The position numbers were made by a program, and so were the translations under genes. DNA of 30,007 nt from Coptodactyla brooksi (taxonomy: Eukaryota > Arthropoda > Insecta > Coleoptera > Scarabaeidae), in contig JAWQRM010000120.1 in the NCBI GenBank assembly GCA_033557675.1, positions 1 to 30,007 of the forward strand. Reading direction: 5' to 3'. Below the pieces are notes generated by a model. That model worked only from the letters and a program-made list of their open reading frames with translations. It was not told where the DNA came from and did no database searches. The first letter of the stretch is position 1. Each line of letters begins with the position of its first letter. Below, piece after piece: positions 9,127 through 21,100 of this stretch.

Positions 9127-12100
9127 CTGCAACAGAAAGAATATTTATTAACAACTGCGTCTGCTTGGTGCTCTGTTAAGACGTTTTACATACAAAACTT
9201 TTGTGTATCTTTATAACTATGATATTTACATACAACTTCCTACATTTACTACCATCTTGAATTATGTATAACAGTACAAAATAGAACAGAGAAATGCAGA
9301 ACAAACTCCCCCAACGCATGTTTAGCACCAATTAAGGAAATTTCTAAAAGGGCCTGCACAATATCCACCATAGTCGAAAATATCAATTACGGAGCCTTAA
9401 ATTCTAGATTAATTGCGGATAATTAAATTCCTTTTTGTCATTGAACTACTCAACGACAAAAATGCTTTCATAATAAACAAGAGGCATTTGCTATAAAAGG
9501 AGTCACTTGCATTATACAGAAAAGATTATTATGTAATTTATCACACTATATTTTTTTACCTGTTCAGTTGTAATTTTGTTGACTTCTTCGGTTGTAAATA
9601 TTTAAGTAATAAACTCACTGTACAGGGTGAGCCATAACTTATGTGAAAATGTTTCATTTGGGCTGGATTTAAGGTAATAAATATATACCATATTACATCA
9701 ATTATAAGACGCAGCCTTATTTTTCTAAACTAGAAATATAAAAAATTTTGGTGCTGGCATTTTTGACACGCAATTACTCGGCCTTGTGCATCTTAGGCAC
9801 AGAGACAGCAAATAAAACACATGCAACCTATAATCAATGTAAGCAGTAGTAGGCAGCAGTATGTAGTTCAGTAGGAGGTGAACAGGAAATGCAAAAAGAA
9901 GATATAAGGAAATCATTGCGACCACAAGATTTTTACTATGCTTCCTTCTACTAACAATGGGATTAGCTCATTGCTAAATGGAATTGGTTCATTGCTAAAT
10001 GGGATTACTTCAGCGCTAAATGAGATTAGTTCATTGTTAACATTTCTTGAAAGTGAGTGATGTAAAATTAAAATGACGCATCCATTGACAAATGCAAAAT
10101 ATGTTGACATATTGTTACCCTTACTGTTCATTGCTAAATAGGATTAATTCATTCTCAACACTTGCTGAAAATAAGTGAGTGATACAAAAATAAAACGACA
10201 CATCAATTGACGAACGCAAAATATGTTGACTTATTGTTAGCCTATAAGATATCATCGTGGGTCTAGACATGCATGGAATGAACAAGGGAAACAGTAAAAT
10301 GCATCTTTGCTGTTGAAGAAGAGATTTTGAGTGCTATTGAAAGGAGGCCTGGTATCTATTTAACATATCACAAATGGTAATGAATACATTAGAGCACATT
10401 CTATATACATTCTCTTAGAGCACAGTTTTGCCAAGCAGTTTCTACAGCAACAAAAACATCTATTGTAATACAATATGCTCGTAACAATTTTAAAATTCAC
10501 TTAACTTAAAATTCTTGTTTTGTAATTACCTCTTTGACATCAATCGTCAGTCTTTGTGGTCTTGACTTATCACTCTTCAAACGCTCTTGCATAAATGACT
10601 ATGCATATGTCATTCTGTATATATTACTGCAGTAATGAACTGTTCATTGCGATTTCCAGTATTTTTAACATTTTAATTAAGTTTTTTTGCTTCCCCACAA
10701 AAACTGGGACAAATGGAGATATCTACTTTACATTGAGTTTGTGCAGGTTGTACAGGAACAGTTTGTGACTGTTGTATGTAGATAGTGGTTATATTCTAGG
10801 TGAATATATTAATCGTCTACCGTAGACCGGATGTATCCTGCAGATTCCAATTTATGATGCAGTGTAATGAATTAGCTTATAATTGACCGGTTTGTGTTTC
10901 TAGCTCAATAATTCGAATTGTTTTAAAAGCAATTTCTTATCTCCTTGCTGTGATGTACATCACAGCAGGTTTTTGGGTCCTCAGAATATCTGTCAGACAA
11001 CGTAAGAATACAGTCGAAAATGAGTAGTAAGAGTGATAAACTGATCAGTCAGATGAAGGTACAAAATAAAATGACATCAAGTTCAAGTTCAAAATTGAAT
11101 GCTGAAATTGAAAACTTTGGGGAACTTTATGAATAATTAGGTATAGAAGTTTTATGTGTAATTAGGAGGAAGAACCAAATGATGATGTTGGTGTACTAAG
11201 CAATATTCAATGCACCAACAAATTTACTGGCAAATAAAAGTCGCTTTTATACATGGGACTTCTGACAGAATTAACTATTTTTGGTTGAACACATAATTAT
11301 GGAAACAAAAATTGTTACAACATCCAAATACAAAACACGGTTGAATGAAAACTTGGAAACTACTACTCCTGAAGAAATGAGACATTTATTGCAAGCTTTT
11401 GATTTACATGGGAAACACTAATATCGATAACTAAATTTTGCATAAGGGCCGTATTTACAAATTCGAATTGCCGCATATCATAATAAATTGCAATCACTTT
11501 GAAATACGAATACAGAATGACTTGATAGATAGAATTGGAATATTATTACTGGTAAACACATTGAACGAAAATTGTCGTTTTGATAATTATCAAAAACTGT
11601 TCTCAACTGACCAAGATATCGTAGTTGATAAAACAGTTAATTACGGAATCAAATAATTTAAATTATGTTTAACCAATGATTATATGTGGTTAATATAAAA
11701 TACATTCCAGATGATACACTAGTAGAGACAAGCAACTTGGAATAGCTGAAAATGTTTGATGTGAACTTACAGAAAAATTGTTGAATGAAGAATGTACTTT
11801 GTGCGCAGACAAAGTTACAGGTTAGTTACAGTTAGTACAAGTTACAAGTTGGTGCTAACATGTTCACATTTGAATACTCATGTTGAGGCCATATGCTGTA
11901 ACAAGAAGTTGCCAAAAGATGTTACGTTCCGTCCACTAAAAAGTGATGAAATGGCGTCACGAGCAAACAATGGAATTGTTACTCTTGGAAGTGTTACAAT
12001 GGAATGGTTTCATATACAAGGATAATATGAAAAAGTAACAAATGGTATCTAAAGTCAGCACTATATTTACTTAGTGGGATTTCTATGGTGAATGTGCACA

Positions 12101-15100
12101 TTGTATACCAGGCAAAAGCAAATTAAATACTCAAAATATCAGAGGTCTTGGGAAAAGCACAAAGGAGGAACAAGTCTTAATATAAAATTTGGTAAAGATT
12201 CACACTGCAAAACAATCACAAGAAAATGTGTGCATTCTTTGTTATCAAAAAAGCTGGGAAACTTTGACAAGAAATTAGAAAAAGAACTATTAATAAGGAG
12301 CACACAAGGTTTGACAAAAAAATACACCGAACTTTAGTTTTTTTCAAATAATTGTTATTCAATACAAACTTTGTCCCTTTGAAAATAGTCCCTATAAGAC
12401 GTACACAATTTTTGATATGGTGTTTAGTTTCTTCAGCGATTTTGTTTTTTGCTCAATGTTAGCACAACGTCTTTCAAGATTTTTCATCTTCGGGAATCAG
12501 AAGTCACAAGGGGCCATGTCTGGCGAAAGGCTGGGGCATTATAACAGTGTTGTTTTTGGTGAAAAATTTATGAACTGCAAGCAGGTGTATTATTGTGGTG
12601 CAATTGCCATGAGTTGTATAGCTGCAAAATCAGGTGTTTTGTATGAATTGCTTTACACAATTGGCGTAAAACTTCATGGTACGACTCTTTTTGATCTTAT
12701 GAACTGGTGATAATATCTCATGGTACATTATGCCTCCGAAATCAAAGAAAACTGAACAAAACCTTCACATTTGTTTGGACGTGACGAGCTTTCTTCGATC
12801 TTAACTTTTCAGGAAGCTTCCACTAGGACGATTGGGCCTTTGAAGTTGTATCCATATACCTATGTCTCATTAGCAGTTACAACTTGTTTGAGCAGATCTG
12901 GATCATCCTTGAGTTCATGCGGCAACTCCTGTGCACTGTCAATTCAACAATACTTTTGGTCAATTCAACAATATCAGAACTAATTGCTACCATACTTCTC
13001 ATGTCCAAAACATAAAAAAAATGGTTTGGGTGGAGCTAAATCATATGTCAATATCATCGACAATATCCTATAGAGATTTGGCAATTATCCATGATCATTT
13101 TCTTCATTTTTCCACATTGTCATCTGTTGATGTGCTGCAGCATCCAGGGCTCTCGTCATCTTTAACACCTTCACAGCCCTCTTGAAAACGTTTGTACCAC
13201 TTGTACATTGTTGTTTTATTCACAAATAACATTCAATATTTCCAATATGGTGTTGTACTTTGCTCCTTTCTTAAAGCAAAATTTAATGGATACAACAATA
13301 AACCAAGCACCATTGGGACGTATGCTAATATACATTTGGCACAAGTGTACCAACGCAACAATAAAAAAATGTGGTAATTGGACTTACACAGCCTGCAAAA
13401 TTAGAAAATTCGGTAATTTTTTATCAAACCTCGTTAAAGTCTGAACAAATATATAAAGAAGTAATTAACCATCACATTATAGTTCTGCTTGATCGATTAG
13501 ATTGCTATTATAATCACTACGCTTCTTTAAATTTGATGTTTCGTTACAAGAAGGTGCAATATGGTACTCTTTTCAGTTATTACAGGTATATTAGTATAGT
13601 ATGTAAAATCCCAAAAAATCTCAAAAAGACGAACAACTCAATAACTCACCAGAGACGTGTTGTCAACAATAAACTTCAATAATATTTACCTCTTGGAACA
13701 CTTGACTGCCGTCGACTATTCAGTCCGGCACACCCACCGCAAAAAGAAGCTTGCCTGGAATCATTATTAAGTTTGGGACTGCCTCTTCTAGGTCTGCAGA
13801 ATAGCGGGGGATATCCTCCTAAATCAACTTCTCTCCTTTGTATAGCATCAGCAGTAGCGTCAATTAGCCAGTAAGTTCGCACTTCGCCTTTACCCTTCAT
13901 ATTGACCAAACCACGTTCTTCAACTATATACCCACCCAATTTCTCCAGTGCTTCTTTGCACTGGCCGCTGATATGTATTTTTAGGGGTTCTCCATTACTT
14001 TCCATTCTTGAAGCTGTATTGACGGTGTCACCAAATAAACAATACCTTGGCATTGTCAATCCAACAACACCAGCTACAACAGGACCTAACAGAGAATATA
14101 AGACAATATCAATGGCACTGTTAGCAATAGAATAATCGTCAAAAAATTTTATGGTATTTACCTGTATGGATACCAATCCGCAACTTTACTGTTTCATTAG
14201 GCCGATGAGGTATTCTGTGGTCTCTTACTGCTGATAGAAGATCGAGAGCCATAGAAGCTATTTCTCCTGTGTGATTGTCATTATTTCTAACAGGTAGGCC
14301 TGAAACCTATCAAGCACATTTTCAGAAGAGGTATGATAGCATTTCAAATTTAACGAATTTAATAAAATAAGGTTAATCATAAGCTAATGATATAATTACA
14401 TGCAATATTAATTTTTGATACTGATTTTTAATATCTTCCCATAACAATACCGACGATGAACCTTTATTACAGTGATTGTCAATCCAGTGAGTTCAATTTT
14501 TCAAGATTAAATTTTGAAAGCGAAAACGGCCATTCCGAAGAAAATGGTCCTAGTGAGAACGATAAAGAATTGAATGAAGGTGATGGTGGTTTTGCAACGA
14601 TCATACCCCAGATAGGTTTGGACTGATAATTAATTGTACACTCAATCCATGTCCAAAGTCGCAAAAATATATACCAAGTTACTGAATATTTACGCAACAA
14701 GTTTAGTTCAGCATTACAAGTTCCAGAAAACAATGTGGATATGAAGGAAATCTTGTTATTAAAATGAAGGTAGAGTTAGAAACAATACATTTCACTAAAA
14801 AGATCCTGTTTTGGCATTTTTTTGATGTAGTGGTGGCATTGTTTAACTGTGTTCCTAAGGCAAATATTCCAAAATCCACAACTTCTATAAAATGATTTGT
14901 TATATCTGAATCGCAATCAGAATATACGTATACTCCTGTTTGTGAAAATTATAACGCCATGTAGAATGCATCAGAATTGAATTTAATTAATGACACAAAT
15001 GACCTGTATTGATACAAATAAACAATTAAATTTACAGAGCAAAAGAGTAACTCTGAAGTTCTAAAATAGCAAGATAAGAAAATAAGTGTGTACAAAACAC

Positions 15101-18100
15101 AGCTCATCATCCTGTTAATACAAATAAAATTATAAGATATCATAACCATGAATGATGGTCACCAAAAATGGTGCCAACGTATGTTTTTTAAATCTAAACT
15201 TTCGCTTTTCTAAATGCAAACATTCGCCAAGTGCTTCAAATTCTAAATACAATGCACCTTTCTAATTAGAAGTCTTAACACAAATAAGCAGATATTGACA
15301 ATTTTGTAAACACTACATAGGTGTTAAGCACCACCCTGTGTATAATAATGGGACAGTTCACCACCATTCAGTGTGCTTTCGAATTGTCAGTAAAATCACA
15401 AAATCAGCATACTATTGTATTTTATATTTATAAAGAACTAGAAGAACCACTATTTTCATTTTCAAAGTTCAGAAAGAACTTCTTTATTCCAGAACATTTT
15501 TAAGTTTATTATCCTTTTAGTTTGCATTGCCATTTTGGTTCTCTTAAGTGCACTACTAAGACGCTATAATTTAACTCTGTATTTATATTACTGCAGCATT
15601 GCAGTAGCCGAAACATTAAAATTTAAACTACCTGATACACTATAGCAGGTAGTTTCAAATTTATAAATATTTTCATAAAATCTTTTCATAAAACTGTCAA
15701 AAAATATTTTTTAGTGAAACTTATTTTTTGTTCAATATCAAATTTAAAAAATATGTTGTATTTAGAATTTGACACCTTTTAAACATTGAAACCAAAAGAG
15801 GTGTTAGATGTTCGGTAAAACCGAAAATAATAAGGTGTTAAATATTATAGTTTTAACATTTATAAATTTTTTCCTTAACTATTTTGTTTTAATCATTTAT
15901 ATAACAATTCCATGACATGATAATTCTTAAAACTGAATATTGAAAATGTGAAGCTAATACTTACAACCATATAAGCATCACCGATTGTTTCTACTTTATA
16001 GACATCATAGCCCTTGATAATTCTATCAAACACTGTATAGAGATCATTTAGAAAATTTACAACCTAAAAAATAAATAGAATTTAATAACATCCTTAAATG
16101 TATAAATTGAGCTTGTCATACTTGTAATGGTGTACTTTCAGCTGACATTGCTGTAAAACCAACTATGTCGCTAAAATAAATTGTAACTTGGTCAAACCAT
16201 TCAGGTTCTATTCCACATCCAGCAGTTAATTTTTCTGCCACCGGTCTGTAAAATAATAGGTATAAAACAATGCTTAAGTGGAAATGTAGCAAAGACACAT
16301 ACTTTGGTAACATTCTATGAAGTAAATCAACAGTCTTCATTTTTTCTTCATCTAACAATCTTGTTCTTTCTTGCACTAAGTCTTCTAAGTGATTAGCATA
16401 TGTAACCATCATGTCCATCATTTGGTCCATTATGTTCTTCCTAACAGTAACAACAAACATATATTTTTGCAAATTAAAGAATATCTTACTTACTTTCCAT
16501 CTTTCATCTTCCTTAATCTGTATCGAATTTGCGAAAAATCAGGGCGTTGCTCCGGATCTTCAGCCCAGCAGTCTTTTATGCACTGTATTACGTATTCTGC
16601 ACTGCCATACTCTGTGTCTTCCAGAACTTTTAAATTTGGTCGAAATGGCGGTTCATCTTCTGGTATACGTTTGATTGACTCTATTATATCTGCGAACAAA
16701 ACAATGTTGCATTATTCACAAAATGCCCAATATTTGTGAGTTACCTTTTGGCTCTAAGCCAGTAGTTCGAAACGGTGGGGACCTCCTTCCAATTAGTTCA
16801 TATAAGATGATTGCAAATGCATAGATATCAGCCTTTTGGGTACCACGTACGTACGTACTTGGGTCCCTTAACAATTCTGGTGCTCTCCAAAATAGACCTG
16901 TTATGAGCAGAAGTTATATAAACAGAAAGCAATATAATACGTAACATATATATCAATAATACTGATATGTACAGGATGATGCTTAGCTTATGTAGGAACG
17001 TTTAATAGGGACAGTTGATAACTAGTAGTGATGTTTAACAAGAAAATGTAACAAAAAGTTTCCAAGTATAGATATTAATTTTTAGGCAAAATAAAAGTAA
17101 AAGGTGAGCTCAAGATTTTAAACAATGAGTTAATATTACAAAGTAATTATAGTATGAGTAGTTATAATGTAAAATTAAAATGGTTCTGGAAAAGTAACAG
17201 ACATTTTTTAGCAGCATGAATCTATACATGTATTGGTGTATCACATATAAGAGTATGTCATTTTCATGTAATGAAACCAGTGGACAAGGAATAAATACTA
17301 GCTGCTGAAAATCACACCAATACTATTCACCAATGACACCACTTTCTGGTGTTGAGTTATTAACAAACTTTTAAACTACACTGGTCCATCAACAAAAACC
17401 CACAAAATCACTGTACAAATACATTTTAAATATTACTTTTTATGGCTGTTGGGTTACTAAATCATATTACATGGTAGATTTTTCTGCTAAATGAACTTCC
17501 ACTATTAAGGAGGTTCCGTTGAGTATAAGGAGCGGTATATTCTATCGGCATAATAGATTGTTGCACATTATAGCTGTTAGGTGTAAATTGAATATTTTCT
17601 GCAGGATGAATAAGGGAAGTTGGTGGTTAACGAATGCTGCCCCATTCATAAATCACCCAGTTTTGCAGAAGTTTACTCCCTTAAAGTTTAGTTTGTTGGA
17701 ATGTATGAAAAACACAACAATGAACATAAGAAACATACAAAGAAAATGTGAATAATACTACTTGTGATGTTGCCTTCATAAAATAATGTCAAGACGATTT
17801 CAGAAGAACAACAGCTAATATTATCAGAAGAGACGCAAATCTGAGAAAGGTTGGTGGTGTCACTTTCAAATTAGTATGAATTGTTTACTCATTATTTGAG
17901 TATTGTCATTTAAAATGTCATCATATACAATTTTATATGATCTGCTTAATGTAATTATAAATTCTGTTTAAAGTTTTAAACTTTTAAATATACATGGTAC
18001 GTCATTAAGAAAATTAAAATGAGGCATAAGTTTTTACCAATTGATAGAGTTTGATAATCTAAATATTTGATCTTGATAGAGTTTGATACCAATAAAGAAA

Positions 18101-21100
18101 TATTAGTACATATTAGATTATAATTAACTATTAAATATACTAACCTCTGTAGTGCTGATGATCGCCTATACTACCTACATCGCTTTCTGAGAGTTGTCTC
18201 AATTCAGCTAATCCGAAATCTGTCACTTGTAACACCCAACGACTGGTTACAACGCAATTGGACGATTTCAAGTTACCGTGTACTTCTAATAGTGAATTAT
18301 GTATATACAACATGCCCTACAATCAAAAAGCAGGAATGTTAACAAAAAAGATTTCAATAGAATATGTGCAATACCTTAATGAGATCATGGACAAGTGATG
18401 CAATAAACATCTGATTCAGCTCAATGTCATCATTTTCTATAATATCCTGCAAAAGAGTAGTAAATAAGGCTATAATTTCAAATAAGTTCACTGGGCAACC
18501 TACATATAAACTTCCTTTGGCGCAGTAGTCAGTGACTAGTAAAATTGACGTAGGTTCAATGCAGGCTCCAATGAAGGAATTGACATTGTCATGCCTGAGT
18601 TCCCTCAATAGACGCATTTTCTTCATATCCTCCCTTGAGAACGTTATGTTTCTCGAGAACGATAACTTCTTGATACGTACGGTTACATTGCGTACCATTG
18701 CTGTGACAGCAAAAGGCTGGACACCAGCTCTACTCCCAAACGAAGTCATACTAACACTCCCTATACTAGTCTACAATGTAGAAAACCAATAAACACTTCG
18801 ATCATCGGAGCAAAATGCAAAACGCTGCTCATATTTTATTAATGGTTTCAAGCTAGGACAATTATTGGGACCACCTTCACAATTTGAAACTACTTCTAAA
18901 GTATTTGTTCATTGTGTATGTTAGATTATGTTCCAATATTGTACATGTCAGGAAAATGTATATTCGTATATGAAAGAATTAACAACTGTGACTAGGGACA
19001 TTTGCAAGCCGTAGGGGAATTATTAAAACTGGAGAGAAGCAGATACATGAACAAGACTGCACAGATGGGGAGAGAGAGAGAGAGGTCTTAGAAAGACCAT
19101 GTTAGTTGTCCACCAGTAGTCGATTCGGACACTAGCGGTCATGTCTAATATTATTAATTTATTATGTGGCTTTTAATGTTATTTTAAATAAGATTGTTCA
19201 AATTTTATAAAAATATCCACTCCCAGCAGATATTCCTGCTTACATTGGTATGTCTAGTAACTGAGCCGTATATTGTGCCCACGCCTCCCAATGAGTTCTC
19301 CATATATTTTTCGGTCTAACAATATGATATTTCAAATTCCACTATTTGCATAAATAATGATCAGTTGTTTTAAATGTTCTGTACGAAGACAGACTGCAGG
19401 ACGTAAGCAATTAAACATAAGCAGTCTTTAAACAATGATAAATGACCTTTGACACTTACACTCACTACGTAACGGCAGATGATTGAAATATTGTACAAAT
19501 TGCCGGTATTTTAACTCAACATATTGTAAATCTTTAGAAGCAAATTGGGATACTTTTGATAACAGAGAGCACAGGGAATTTTCGTTTTTCTCAAAACATC
19601 TTAAATTATTCATCAATATTAATTTTATCTCCTTCAAAGTAGTCCCTATATGATATAATACACCTATGCCAGCACTTTCTTCACTCTTCAAAGCACTTTA
19701 TGAACATCATTTTTGGTATGACTTTTACCTCCTTCAGTGATTCTGTTCTTATTTTCTCAATGTTAGCAAAGCATAGTCTTTTCACGATTTTTTCATTTTT
19801 GGAAATAGGAAGAAGTCATACAAGACCATGTCATTTTTCTGGTCAAAAATGCATGAACAAGCAGCTAATTATGAGCAGGTATTCTTTGATTGCTTCACTC
19901 AAGGGCTTCCTGGTAATACTCTTTATTGACCGAACAACCTGGTGACAAAAATTCATGCTACACTGTCCCACTGATATCAAAGATAACTGAAAACAGCGAA
20001 TCTTCACATTCGATCGAATCTGACGAGGTTTTTCGATCTTGGGTTTTCACGAAGCTTTCATTGAGATGATTAGGGTTTTATTTTGACGTCGTATCTATCC
20101 ACTCATGTTTCATCGCAAGTTACAACTAATTTGAATACTTCTGGATTGTTGTTAACTTCGTTCAGCAACTTCTGAGCATTGTTAACTCTACACTACTTTT
20201 TGTCACAATTCAACAATTTGGAAACAAACTTAACTACCACACGTCTCATGCCTAACACATCCGAAAAAATTGATCGGCATGAGCCAAACAATATGCCAAT
20301 ATCATTAGCAATCTAACTGATAGAAAAATCATAAATCTAAATCAGAGAAAATATACTTTCCGCTTAGTTAAAATAGAATAAATATAATTTTTTCGACCCT
20401 CCTGGTTTATAAATCGATCATCCCTTGATCCAAGAAATTTTTATGTGTGGCTTCGAAAATATAATTTCTTCTATGAATTAAGGTAGGTTTTTGCACCTTG
20501 TAGTGGATCGATCGAGTTCTTGGACAAAAAACTAGTTTAAGGGAAACAAAAGGTTTACTGATAATTTAAAGAAGTTCTAAGTCTATGTCTTAAGTTGGAG
20601 ACATAATTTCTTCTATGATATAGGATGTTTTTTGTACTCTCAGCTGGACTACAAATCAATCATTGCTGATCCCCAAGATTATTTTAAGTGAAAGTAAACA
20701 GTTTCTGTCAATTTAGAGAACTTACTATGTCTAGTATTGGAAAAATATTTTCTACGAATTAGGTAGGGTTTATCAACCGTATCGGGTTTGCAAATCGATC
20801 TCACCTAAACAAAAATCAATTAAAGTACATGTTCTACGTGTGATGAAGTGTTTATTCCCACCATGTAAGATGTGAACTTTTATACGACTTCTCGCCCCTT
20901 ATTTGGCTTGCAAATTGATCCCTGATAGATAGAAATGAGTTTAAGAAAAAATAAAGATTTTCTGTTAAGTTGAAGAGAACGATTTTCATTCTCGTGAAGA
21001 GTATTTATTAGATAAAGCAAATAAGTGGTTGTGTTTGTTAGTTTTTGTGAAAATAATTATGAATAATCACAGGGTGTTCAGAAGATGATTATGAAGAATC

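Noticed and set aside
8397..9179. Open frames on + opposite the cyclase C-terminal exon
   Set aside because: Antisense shadows of the real - strand exon, whose splice phase and family context are clear.
9623..9645. Mariner-like terminal sequence (ACAGGGTGAGCCATAACTTA)
   Set aside because: A single short match without a partner end or nearby transposase; noted only as a hint.
9913..10131. 72-codon frame on - with a 7-residue repeat (PFSNELI)
   Set aside because: The repeat is the translation of the 21-bp DNA tandem array; no start context, domain or continuation supports a gene.
14300..14301. Acceptor CAG|GCCTACC for cyclase exon 14
   Set aside because: It would remove seven bases and break frame; GATAG|GTTTCAGG seven bases upstream restores MVVSGLP.
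16244..16302. Reading through between MLPK and PVAEKL as a family-specific insertion
   Set aside because: The segment has a GTATGT donor and a TTTTACAG acceptor, and removing it gives the conserved MLPKPVAEKL; it is a short intron.
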